This document shows positions 42,855 through 51,163 of a DNA stretch of 64,000 nucleotides, piece after piece. A program made the translations under genes and the position numbers. The stretch is taken from contig CAWGKV010000034.1 in assembly GCA_963823165.1 (NCBI GenBank), forward strand, positions 1-64,000. The letters are read 5' to 3'. The notes beneath the pieces were generated by a model. That model saw only the letters and a list, made by a program, of their open reading frames with translations, was not told the origin of the DNA and searched no databases. Source of the stretch: Roseiarcus sp963823165. GTDB taxonomy: Bacteria; Pseudomonadota; Alphaproteobacteria; Rhizobiales; Beijerinckiaceae. The first letter of the stretch is position 1. Each line of letters opens with the position of its first letter.

Positions 42855-43062
42855 ATGTCGACGTCCTCCGTTCCTGTTCGCGTCCTTGTCGCCGACGCCG
42901 GCGCTTTCGGCAGAAAGCGTCTAGCCAAGCTTGCCGGGCGCCCGGACGTGAGCCTGGCCGGCCTTGCGGACGCCAATCCCGCGGCGATCGAGCCGTGATT
43001 TGCCTCGCGCGCTCGGCCGAACCTCTGCATGCTGCTGGAGAAGCCGATCGCGGAGTTTGCCG
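42855..43062 (+). pseudogene. remnant of a Gfo/Idh/MocA oxidoreductase
   Basis: A short frame from 42855 reads VRVLVADAGAFGRKRLAKLA, the Rossmann start of this family, with the GxGxxG degraded, and stops at about 42998. About 20 bases on, another frame contains MLLEKPIA, the family's EKP signature. The middle and C-terminal parts are missing. The ATG overlaps, on the opposite strand, a possible upstream start of cutC. The fragment suggests a catabolic gene was lost here. Confidence 0.65.
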
Positions 43063-43348
43063 CGGCCGGCGCACCGCCTGTTTCAGCGGCGCAGAGCTTC
43101 TCGCGTTTCGTCTTGCATCGGCTTTGAGCAAATTTCCCTTCCGTCCGCCGACCTTCCGATAGGTCGGCGAGCCGTCCTTTCCGAAGGCGACCGGCTTCTT
43201 CAGCGCGAGATGATTGTTCAGCACGTAGGAGACGGCGATGTCGCGAACGTCTCCCGACTTCGTGTTTTGGGCTTGCGAAAATGGCCGGAATGAGGCACTA
43301 GAACAAAGTTATCTGGTAAATGTGCGTGAACCGCACGGGGGGCCGCTG
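43063..43348. other. gene remnant or non-coding stretch
   Basis: A minus-strand frame covering 42853-43224 reads NNHLALKKPVAFGKDGSP in its first part, which looks protein-like, and then becomes arginine-rich. I do not recognise it. It may be the 3' part of another broken gene. The last about 100 bases, before the Kelch protein, are less GC-rich and could hold its promoter. Confidence 0.3.
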
Positions 43349-45106
43349 GTGCGATTGACGACGTTCGTGGGCGCATTGGGTTTCGCTCTTGTCGGCCTTC
43401 AGCCGACCTTCGCGCAGGTGCAGGGGCAGTGGACGAGCGTCGGCGCCATGCAGTCCGCGCGCGAACTGGATGCTGAGGTCCGGTTGGCCAACGGCAACGT
43501 TCTCGTCGTCGGCGGCGTAGACAATTCCGGCAACATCCTCGCGTCAGCCGAACTCTTCAACCCGAAGACGAAGGGCTGGGCTACGACGGGCAGCATGGCG
43601 GCGGCCCGGCAACAGCCAGCCGCCGTCGTTCTCACGAATGGCAATGTGCTGGTGATCGGCGGTCTTGGTCCGGGCGGCGGGGTTGTGGGGAGCGCCGAGC
43701 TCTACAACCCCGCGACCGGAAGCTGGTCGCCGGCCGGATCGCTATCCGTCCCCCGCTTCGCCCATTCGGCAACGCTGCTGAAGACCGGCCAGGTCTTGGT
43801 TACGGGCGGCTGTACGGTCAGCGGCTGCAGCGCACTGGCGGCAGTCAGCGAACTCTTCGATCCGACGACGAATACGTGGTCGACAACGGGCGCCATGACC
43901 ACGGCCCGCTTCGATCACAACGCCATCCGTCTCGGCAACGGCCGCGTCCTCGCGATCGGCGGCGATGCAAGCGGGGCGACAGCGTCGTGCGAGCTCTACG
44001 ACCCCGCGACCGGCAAATGGAGCGTCGCGGCCAGCGCCAATTCGCCGCGCCGCCTCAATACCGCCACGCTGCTGCCGAGCGGCAAGGTGCTCGTCGCCGG
44101 GGGCGTCATCACAAAGTACCCGCTGAGCTCGGCGGAACTCTATGATCCGAAGGCGAACGCATGGACTCTTACCGGCGGCATGACGGCCGGCCGCTACGCG
44201 CATTCCGCGACGGCGCTGCCTGATGGAACCGTCGTGCTCAGCGGCGGTTTCAGCCAATCAATCAGCTGCGGCAAGGATTGCACCGGATTTATTCCGACCG
44301 CCAGCTTCGAAATTTATAATGAAGCCGGCGGCACGTTCAGCGCGGCCGGCAGTTTGCCCCGAGCGCTCGCCTATCACACGACGACGTTGCTGGCGTCGGG
44401 AAGCGCGTTGGAATTGGGCGGCATCGGGACGACAGCCTATTGCTGCGTGATCGTCCCAGACGCGTCGGACTACACCCCGTTGACCCTGACTTTCTCGGCG
44501 ACCAGCCTGAACTTCGGGCTCGAGCAGCTCGGTCAGACCAGCGGGCCGCAGACAGTGACGGCCAGTAATGTCAGCGCACACGCGGCGGCTTTCTCCTCGA
44601 TCGCCGCGAGCGGCGATTACGCCGAGACGAACACATGCCCCGCAACATTGAATCCCGGCCAGCAATGCGCCATCAGCGTCACGTTCAAGCCGACCGTCAC
44701 GGGAACCCGCAATGGCGCGGTCAAGCTTGCCGACAATAGTCCCGGCAGCCCGACGCAGACGATCGTCCTCGATGGAACTGGCGAGACATTGGCGCTCGGA
44801 TTCACCCCAGCCTCGGTCAACGTCGGCGGCGTCGCCGTCGGATCGAGCGCCGCCGCGATCGCCACGCTTACGAACGACGGCTCCGCATCCGTCTCCATTT
44901 CCGGCATTGCAATCGCGCCCGCCAACCGCACGTTCACTCAGACCAACACGTGTCCGCCGACGTTGGCCGTGCAGAAGACCTGTACGATCCAGGTTGTCTT
45001 CACCCCGCCCGATGTTTCTACCTACAAAGCCACGCTGTCTGTCGGGAACAGCGCCGGCGCCGCCACGACGCTGAAACTCTCAGGGACGGGGCTCGACGGG
45101 CCGTGA
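43349..45106 (+). CDS. secreted Kelch-repeat protein with C-terminal Ig-like (choice-of-anchor D) domains
   Basis: A protein of about 585 residues with a signal peptide (VRLTTFVGALGFALVGLQP, cleavage near TFAQ). Residues about 30-370 hold six Kelch-type blades with the recurring pattern ...ELYNPATGSWSPAGS and ...LLKTGQVLVTGG, so a beta propeller. Two Ig-like repeats of the ASPM/SPD-2/Hydin kind follow, each with LxFxxxxxxFG, a Cys pair (TNTCPATLNPGQQCAISVTF; TNTCPPTLAVQKTCTIQVVF) and a closing LSGTG. The start is a GTG at 43349; a longer frame opens at 43238. Such architectures are commoner in Acidobacteriota than in this group. Likely a surface or extracellular binding protein; role unknown. 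Confidence 0.85.
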   Translation: MRLTTFVGALGFALVGLQPTFAQVQGQWTSVGAMQSARELDAEVRLANGNVLVVGGVDNSGNILASAELFNPKTKGWATTGSMAAARQQPAAVVLTNGNVLVIGGLGPGGGVVGSAELYNPATGSWSPAGSLSVPRFAHSATLLKTGQVLVTGGCTVSGCSALAAVSELFDPTTNTWSTTGAMTTARFDHNAIRLGNGRVLAIGGDASGATASCELYDPATGKWSVAASANSPRRLNTATLLPSGKVLVAGGVITKYPLSSAELYDPKANAWTLTGGMTAGRYAHSATALPDGTVVLSGGFSQSISCGKDCTGFIPTASFEIYNEAGGTFSAAGSLPRALAYHTTTLLASGSALELGGIGTTAYCCVIVPDASDYTPLTLTFSATSLNFGLEQLGQTSGPQTVTASNVSAHAAAFSSIAASGDYAETNTCPATLNPGQQCAISVTFKPTVTGTRNGAVKLADNSPGSPTQTIVLDGTGETLALGFTPASVNVGGVAVGSSAAAIATLTNDGSASVSISGIAIAPANRTFTQTNTCPPTLAVQKTCTIQVVFTPPDVSTYKATLSVGNSAGAATTLKLSGTGLDGP

Positions 45107-45179
45107 TCAGTGTGGTCTCCCTGCCGCCAAGCGCCATCGTCACATCGATTGCCGACGTTACCCCGTTGTGTGTTACCGC

Positions 45180-45734
45180 CTACTTCGCCGAGGCCTCCTT
45201 CGGCAGCGGAACCGGGTTGTCGCTCAGCGTGTGCAGATAGTCGATGATGTCGGCGTCCTTCTGCGGATCGTGCTCGCCGGCGAAGGCCATCTTGGTGCCC
45301 GCCGCCATCGCCTTCGGGTCGGCGATCCATTTCTCCAGCTTCTCGTAGGTCCAGTCGCCGCCGATCTGCTTGATCGAATCGGAATAGGCGAAACCGGCGA
45401 CCGAAGCGACCGGGCGGCCGACCACTCCCCACAGCGGCGGCCCGACCTTGACGCCGCCGCCCTTGTCGAAATTGTGGCAGGTGGTGCAGACCTTGGCGTC
45501 CTGCTCGCCCTTCTTGACGTCGGCCTTGGCGAACAGCTCCGGCAGCGGCGGCTCCTTCGGCGCGGCGGCGGCGGGAGCGGCGGCGGTCTCGACCGCCGAG
45601 CTCGGGAGAGCGTAGCCGGGCACGGCCGGCGTCGCCCGTTCGAACACGAGATTGCTGAACGCCACGAGCAGCATGGCGAACAGGATCGACCCCAGCACAA
45701 CGAACGCGGTCCGGTTGAATTCGGCAGAATGCAT
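45180..45734 (-). CDS. membrane-anchored class I cytochrome c (CycM-like)
   Basis: A 184-residue protein. An uncleaved N-terminal membrane anchor (AFVVLGSILFAMLLVAFS) is followed by an Ala/Pro-rich linker of about 45 residues, then one haem domain: KVCTTCHNFDKGG is the CxxCH motif and GTKMAFAGEHDP supplies the axial Met. It probably carries electrons from the bc1 complex to a terminal oxidase at the periplasmic face. Divergent from kdsB, 129 bases apart, an arrangement familiar in Hyphomicrobiales. Convergent with the Kelch gene. Confidence 0.93.
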   Translation of the reverse strand: MHSAEFNRTAFVVLGSILFAMLLVAFSNLVFERATPAVPGYALPSSAVETAAAPAAAAPKEPPLPELFAKADVKKGEQDAKVCTTCHNFDKGGGVKVGPPLWGVVGRPVASVAGFAYSDSIKQIGGDWTYEKLEKWIADPKAMAAGTKMAFAGEHDPQKDADIIDYLHTLSDNPVPLPKEASAK

Positions 45735-45863
45735 TGGGCGGCGGCTTCCATCGGCGAAAAAGGAGGATGGGCGTCGACGCCCGGCTCAGGGCGTTGATTA
45801 GCCGCTTTGCGCGGCGCTTGGCAACACGTATAAGCCCGCTTTCCGCCCGGCTTCTTCCCCCAC

Positions 45864-46607
45864 ATGGCGAATCCGATCGTTCTCATTCCCGCCCGCATGG
45901 CTTCGACCCGCCTGCCGGGGAAGCCCCTCGCGGACATTTCCGGCGAGCCGATGATCGTCCATGTCTGGCGGCGCGCGGTCGAGGCCGGCGTCGGGCCGGT
46001 GGTCGTGGCGACGGACGACCGGCGCGTCGCGGCGGCGGTCGAGGCGGCGGGCGGCCGGGCGGTAATGACCGGGGCCGATCACCAGTCCGGCTCCGACCGC
46101 GCGTTCGAGGCGCTCGGCGTCATCGACCCGGCCGGCGAGTTCGACGTCCTCGTCAATGTCCAGGGCGATCTTCCGACGATCGAGGCCGCCGCCGTGCGCG
46201 CCTGCCTCGCCCCGCTGGCGGATGCCGCCGTCGACATCGCGACGCTGGCGACGCCGATCACGCGAGCGGAGGAGAAGGACGACCCGAACGTGGTCAAGGC
46301 GGTCGGGGCCGAGATCGCCCCGGGCCGCCTGAGGGCGCTCTACTTCACCCGCGCCCGGGCCCCCTGGGGCGAGGGAGCGCTTCTCCATCACATCGGTCTT
46401 TACGCCTATCGGCGCGAGGCGCTCAGGCGGTTCGTCGCTCTGCCGCCCTCGCCGCTCGAGCGCCGCGAGCGCCTCGAGCAGCTGAGGGCGCTCGAGGCCG
46501 GCATGCGCATCGACATCGCACTCGTCGACGTCGCGCCGCTGGGCGTCGACACGCCGGAAGACCTCGCGCGCGCCTCCGTCATGCTCGCGCAAAGGAAGCC
46601 CCGATGA
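45864..46607 (+). CDS. kdsB: 3-deoxy-manno-octulosonate cytidylyltransferase
   Basis: A 247-residue CMP-Kdo synthetase that activates Kdo with CTP for lipopolysaccharide core assembly. The signature IPARMASTRLPGKPLADISG is at the N-terminus with the nucleotide-binding Arg and Lys. VVVATDDRRVAAAVEAAGG, TGADHQSGSDRAFEAL and VLVNVQGDLPTIEA follow in the usual order; the Asp of VQGDLP binds the metal. It ends with the GVDTPEDLARA motif. The stop overlaps the pheA start (ATGA), so the two are coupled. Confidence 0.96.
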   Translation: MANPIVLIPARMASTRLPGKPLADISGEPMIVHVWRRAVEAGVGPVVVATDDRRVAAAVEAAGGRAVMTGADHQSGSDRAFEALGVIDPAGEFDVLVNVQGDLPTIEAAAVRACLAPLADAAVDIATLATPITRAEEKDDPNVVKAVGAEIAPGRLRALYFTRARAPWGEGALLHHIGLYAYRREALRRFVALPPSPLERRERLEQLRALEAGMRIDIALVDVAPLGVDTPEDLARASVMLAQRKPR

Positions 46608-47461
46608 GCGAAACGCGTTCCATCGTGTACCAGGGCGAGCCCGGCGCCAATTCGCATATCGCCTGCGTCGACAATTATCCCGACCTGACGCCGATTCCCG
46701 CCGCGACCTTCGAGGACGCCTTCGCCGCGCTCCAGGAGGGGGCGGCCGATCTGGGAATGATCCCGATCGAGAATTCGATCGCCGGGCGCGTGGCCGACAT
46801 TCACGCCCTCCTGCCCGCCTCCGGCCTGCATATCGTCGGCGAGACGTTCCTGCCGATCCATTTCCAGCTGCTCGCTGCGCCGGGAGCGCGGATCGAAGAC
46901 CTGAAGACCGTTCACAGCCACGTCCATGCGCTCGGCCAGTGCCGCAACGTCATCCGCCGCCACAAGCTCAAGCCGGTGGTCGCGAGCGACACCGCGGGGG
47001 CGGCGCGCGAGGTGGCGGAACATAGCGACAAAACCCGCGCCGCGCTCGCGACCCAGCTCGCGGGCCAGATCTACGGGCTGCAGACGCTGGTCTCCGACGT
47101 CGAGGATGAGACGCACAACACGACCCGTTTCGTCGTCCTGTCGAAGGATCCGAGCTGGACGAAGCCCGGCGCGGGGGCGGTGGTGACGACCTTCGTCTTT
47201 CGGGTGCGAAACGTCCCGGCGGCGCTCTACAAGGCGCTCGGCGGCTTCGCCACCAACGGGGTCAACATGACCAAACTCGAGAGCTACATGGAGGGCGGCG
47301 AATTTTCCGCCACCCAGTTTCTCGCCGACGTCGACGGCCATCCGGACGATCCGCCGCTCACGCGCGCGCTCGAGGAGCTCGCGTTCTTCTCGCGCGAAAT
47401 GCGCATTCTCGGCGTTTATCCGGCGCATCCTTTCCGGGCAGAGACGCAGAACGGGCGATAA
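46604..47461 (+). CDS. pheA: prephenate dehydratase
   Basis: A 285-residue monofunctional prephenate dehydratase for phenylalanine synthesis, making phenylpyruvate. YQGEPGANSHIACVDNYP begins the catalytic domain, LGMIPIENSIAGRVADIHAL lies in the cleft, and ETHNTTRFVVLSKDP contains the catalytic Thr-Arg-Phe motif. From about residue 195 the ACT domain (VPAALYKALGGFATNGVNMT, KLESYMEGGEFSATQFL) binds phenylalanine for feedback control. There is no chorismate mutase domain. It overlaps kdsB by four bases. Confidence 0.96.
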   Translation: MSETRSIVYQGEPGANSHIACVDNYPDLTPIPAATFEDAFAALQEGAADLGMIPIENSIAGRVADIHALLPASGLHIVGETFLPIHFQLLAAPGARIEDLKTVHSHVHALGQCRNVIRRHKLKPVVASDTAGAAREVAEHSDKTRAALATQLAGQIYGLQTLVSDVEDETHNTTRFVVLSKDPSWTKPGAGAVVTTFVFRVRNVPAALYKALGGFATNGVNMTKLESYMEGGEFSATQFLADVDGHPDDPPLTRALEELAFFSREMRILGVYPAHPFRAETQNGR

Positions 47462-47536
47462 GAGGATCGCGGCGCGAGAATTGTCGCGGCTCGGCCTTTC
47501 CAATAAGCTCTTCGGCTCTAGAGATTGGAGGCCGCA

Positions 47537-48148
47537 ATGAGGTTGCTTCGCCTTGCGCTGGTCGCAACGATCGTCTTGGGGGCTGCGTCCGCCTTCGCGC
47601 AGAACCCGCCTTCCGCCTCCGTGCGCGGGACGATCGAATCGGTCGCAGACGGTGCGATGAGCATGATGGTGCGCACGCACGCCGGCGAAGAGCGGACGCT
47701 CCGGCTCGGTCCGAGCGTCCGCGTCACCTTCGTCGTCCCGGCGACGCTCGCCGACGTAAAGCCGGGCGCGTTCGTCGGCGTGGCTGCGCTGCCTGGCGAA
47801 GGAGGCCAACTGAAGGCTTTGGAGGTGCACGTCTTCCCCGAGGCTATGCGCGGGACCGGCGAAGGCTTCCGCCCTTATGATCTTGCCCCCGGGAGCAGCA
47901 TGACCAACGGCGATGTCGCCGCCAGGGTCGACGGCGTCGACGGACCGAAGCTGACCGTAACCTATAGAGGCGGGCAGCAGACCATCGTCGTCGACCCGAA
48001 GACCCCGATCGTCGCCTTCGAGCCCGCCGCGCGAAGCGACCTCGCAGCCGGCGCCGCGATCCTGGCGCGCGGGTCGAAACAGGACGATGGATCGATCGAC
48101 GCCAGATTCGTGCTGATCGGCAAGGACGGGCTCACGCCGCCGCTGTGA
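47537..48148 (+). CDS. exported protein of unknown function (DUF5666-like beta repeats)
   Basis: A 203-residue protein with a signal peptide (MRLLRLALVATIVLGAASA, cleavage near AFAQ). The mature part is beta-rich: VRGTIESVADGAMSMMVRT, ADVKPGAFVGVAALPGEGG and a second half containing LTVTYRGGQQTIVVDP. These resemble the small beta-barrel repeats of DUF5666 proteins. The function is unknown. The ATG at 47537 has TTGGAGG eight bases upstream. It appears to be a single-gene unit. Confidence 0.8.
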   Translation: MRLLRLALVATIVLGAASAFAQNPPSASVRGTIESVADGAMSMMVRTHAGEERTLRLGPSVRVTFVVPATLADVKPGAFVGVAALPGEGGQLKALEVHVFPEAMRGTGEGFRPYDLAPGSSMTNGDVAARVDGVDGPKLTVTYRGGQQTIVVDPKTPIVAFEPAARSDLAAGAAILARGSKQDDGSIDARFVLIGKDGLTPPL

Positions 48149-48241
48149 TCGCGGCCGTCATCGGTCAAGTCCCGCGATTTGCCCCCGCCGTGTTTCCCGT
48201 GTAAGCGCTTTTGGATTCGCTTCTTCTCCGGCGGGGGGCAC

Positions 48242-50065
48242 ATGAGCAACGACCCGGCAACCAGCATTTCGAAGTCTGCGCGGGATTCTGATTTCACGTT
48301 TGTTCTCGTGAAGCCGACCCACTACGACGACGACGGCTATCCAATTCAATGGTTCCGGTCCGCTTTGCCGTCCAATACGCTGGCCTGCATGTACAGCCTG
48401 GCGGAGGACGCGCGTCGCCGCGAGGTCCTGGGCCCGGACGTCGCCTTCGAGATCGAAACCTACGACGAAACCAACCGCCGCGTCGTGCCGAGCCGCATCA
48501 TCCGCGGCCTGAAGAGCCGCGGCGGGCGGGCGCTCGTCGGCATCGTCGGCGTGCAGTCGAACCAGTTTCCCCGCGCGATGGACATCGCGCGCAAATTCCG
48601 GGCGGCGGGCGTCCAGGTGTGCATCGGCGGATTCCACGTCTCCGGCTGCATCGCCATGCTGCCCGAAATGCCCTCCGAGATGCGCGAAGCGCAGTCGATC
48701 GGCGTCTCATTGTTCGCGGGCGAGGCGGAGGAGCGCCGGCTCGACGAAGTGCTGCGCGACGCCTGGCGGGGCGAGATGAAGCCGCTCTACAATTTCATGG
48801 ATCAGCTCCCCTCGCTCGAGGGCGAGCCCGCGCCGATCCTGCCGCGCAAACACCTTGCCCGCACGACGGGCCACTATTCCTCGATCGACCTCGGCCGCGG
48901 CTGCCCTTATCAGTGCTCGTTCTGCACCATCATCAACGTGCAGGGCCGCAAGAGCCGCTTCCGTACGCCCGACGACCTGGAACAGATCATTCGCGAGAAC
49001 AGGGCGCAGGGCATCGACCGTTTCTTCATCACCGACGACAATTTCGCCCGCAACAGCGACTGGGAGATCCTGCTCGATCGGGTCATCAAGCTCAAGGATG
49101 AGGGCATCCACTGCGGCTTCACCATCCAGGTCGACACCCTCTGCCACAAGATCCCGAACTTCATCGAGAAGGCGACGAAGGCCGGAGCGAAGCGCATCTT
49201 CATCGGGCTCGAGAACATCAATCCAGACAATCTGATCGCCGCCAAGAAACGGCAGAACAAGATCACCGAGTACCGCATCATGCTGCAGAAGTGGCGGGCG
49301 CACGGCGCGCTCACCTTTGCAGGCTACATCCTCGGCTTCCCGGCGGACACGAAGGAATCGATCCTGCGCGACATCGAGATCATCAAGCGCGAGCTGCCGC
49401 TCGACATTCTCGAGTTCTTCTTCCTGACGCCGCTGCCGGGCTCGGAGGACCACAAGAACCTCCTGAAGAAGGGGGTGTGGATGGACCCCGACATCAACAA
49501 ATACGATCTCGACCATCGCGTCTCGCATCATTCGAAGATGTCGGACGCGGAGTGGGAGGAGGCCTACCGCGCCGCCTGGGAGGCGTACTACACGCCTGAG
49601 CATCTCCGCACGATCCTGAAGCGCGCCGCCCAGATCCCGAACGGGCGCCCCAAGCAGATCACGAGCACGATCATGTGGTTCAAGCTGATGATCGAGCAGG
49701 AGGGCGTGCATCCGCTCGAGGGCGGCGCGTTCCGCCTCAAGTATCGGCGCGACCGGCGCTCCGGGCTGCCGCTCGAATCGCCGCTCGTTTTCTACCCCCG
49801 CTATTGGGGCGGGATCGCGGTCAAGGCATGGAAGTATGCGCGCTTTTTCTTGCGCACGCGGCGCATCCTGAACGAGGTCCTGGACGCCCCCGACCGGTGG
49901 ACCTACACCGACCTCGCCATCGAGCCGCCGAAGGCGGACGAGTTCGAGCAGCTGTCGCTCTATCATGCGACGACCGGCGGAGAAGCGGCGCTCGCCCGCA
50001 AGAAGCTCGGCGACAGCATTCGGGAAACCGTCCAGGCGCCGGCCCCGGCCGCCGCGGCCGAGTAG
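48242..50065 (+). CDS. radical SAM protein with N-terminal B12-binding-like domain
   Basis: A 607-residue protein. Residues 1-180 form a Rossmann-like domain (FTFVLVKPTHYDDDGYPIQW, RALVGIVGVQSNQFPRAMDI, VQVCIGGFHVSGC) in the place of the cobalamin domain of class B radical SAM enzymes, though no clear DxHxxG is seen. The radical SAM core has C221-x3-C225-x2-C228 (GCPYQCSFC). KRIFIGLENINPDNL and GYILGFPADTKESILRDIEI follow. The C-terminal 200 residues are hydrophilic with a single hydrophobic patch. Relatives act on lipids, tetrapyrroles and antibiotics. The substrate is unknown. ATG at 48242, with GGCGGGGGG upstream. Confidence 0.88.
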   Translation: MSNDPATSISKSARDSDFTFVLVKPTHYDDDGYPIQWFRSALPSNTLACMYSLAEDARRREVLGPDVAFEIETYDETNRRVVPSRIIRGLKSRGGRALVGIVGVQSNQFPRAMDIARKFRAAGVQVCIGGFHVSGCIAMLPEMPSEMREAQSIGVSLFAGEAEERRLDEVLRDAWRGEMKPLYNFMDQLPSLEGEPAPILPRKHLARTTGHYSSIDLGRGCPYQCSFCTIINVQGRKSRFRTPDDLEQIIRENRAQGIDRFFITDDNFARNSDWEILLDRVIKLKDEGIHCGFTIQVDTLCHKIPNFIEKATKAGAKRIFIGLENINPDNLIAAKKRQNKITEYRIMLQKWRAHGALTFAGYILGFPADTKESILRDIEIIKRELPLDILEFFFLTPLPGSEDHKNLLKKGVWMDPDINKYDLDHRVSHHSKMSDAEWEEAYRAAWEAYYTPEHLRTILKRAAQIPNGRPKQITSTIMWFKLMIEQEGVHPLEGGAFRLKYRRDRRSGLPLESPLVFYPRYWGGIAVKAWKYARFFLRTRRILNEVLDAPDRWTYTDLAIEPPKADEFEQLSLYHATTGGEAALARKKLGDSIRETVQAPAPAAAAE

Positions 50066-50101
50066 CCCGCGCCGTCGCGGCCGCCGGACTTCGACTTCTG
50101 A

Positions 50102-50410
50102 TGTCGGCGAAGGCTTCGAGCCCCCTGATCCAGGCCGGCGACGGTCCGCTCCGCGGGCTTGCGCAGATAGAGGCCTTCTCGATCGGGCTCAGGTCCGGGC
50201 TGTCAGGCAACGGATATCGCTATGGGCGCCGGCGGAATTGATGAGTTGCTCGAACCGCGCTCCCGTGGTGGGCGGGCAAATTGTCCATGACGACGATGCC
50301 TCCTTGCAGGAGGGTGGGGACCAGACGTTCTCCAGCCAATCCTCGAACAGGGCGGCGTTCAAGCCGATCGCAGGCTTCGGCGCCGCAAGCCCTGCGGCAT
50401 TCCCACATCC
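50102..50410 (-). pseudogene. IS630-family transposase remnant
   Basis: Read on the minus strand with several frame changes, this stretch gives GLNAALFEDWLENV, VPTLLQGGIVVMDNLPAHHG, EQLINSAGAH and LPDSPDLSPIEKA. MDNLPAHH and SPDLSPIE are hallmarks of the DDE/D domain of IS630/Tc1-type transposases; the second normally reads YSPDLNPIE. The N-terminal half and terminal repeats are not visible. It is a dead fragment next to the radical SAM gene. Confidence 0.8.
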
Positions 50411-51163
50411 GAAGCCGCGTTTCGAGCGGATTGAAAGTATGTTCCCCTTTTCCGAAAGATGACGCGCTACACGACCAAATTTTACCAAGCCAAACCAAAT
50501 TTTTCCCAGCCGAACAGCAATAGAACCAAGGAAAGCGGCTTGGATTCCTTTGGATTTCCTTGGATTTCCTTGGATTCCTTCGTCCGATTCTGGGCTTTTC
50601 AAAGGGTTACGAGCGACGCCGAGCGAAAATAATTTTTGCCGACGGGATGAATGCGATGTCTTCCGTTTAACCGAATACGGTCTCCGCGAAGCCTGAGGCC
50701 ACAATGCATCGTGTCTGCGTCCGCGTCCCATTCCGGCCTTGCCTGTCATGGGCCGTCAAGGCGCGGCGACAAAACAAAGCTTGACACGGAGTTCCTGAAA
50801 TATCGTGAACAAAAAAGGAACAATCCTGCCGGAGGCTCCAAGCGGCAGGGGTTGGTCTGCACTGGACTGTCGAAGCCAAGAACGAAATGGAGGGTCGTCG
50901 GCGTCCAGCCCCATCATGGTGAGGGACGATTCCAGCCGATCGGAACCCGCTCTAGCGCCGGTGAGTGTCCACCCTCTCCGATTTCAAAGACTTGTTACCC
51001 CGGCCCCCACCGCCTGGGATCGTTGGCGCGCGGGTCGGGGCCGCCGAATTGCCACGACGATCGGCGCCGGCGCCGCTTTAGCTCGCCTCCGGCCAAAATA
51101 CGCTCCTTGTCGAGGCGGCTCGAATGCGGCAAGCAAGCGCTCGCCACCGACAGGAGGAACGCG
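50411..51163. other. intergenic region before maeB with short repeats
   Basis: No convincing gene. Around 50474-50512 there is an AT-rich stretch with repeated CCAAATTTT. 50541-50580 holds a ten-base tandem repeat (separate entry). TTGACA at 50781-50786 could be a -35 element but lacks a good -10 box. The remaining 340 bases are GC-rich and unassigned; they could carry a long leader of maeB. Confidence 0.4.
50541..50580. repeat. four-unit 10-bp tandem repeat
   Basis: TGGATTCCTT, TGGATTTCCT, TGGATTTCCT, TGGATTCCTT follow each other without gaps. The period is close to one helical turn. Simple slippage origin is likely; a bound protein is possible but unsupported. Confidence 0.75.
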
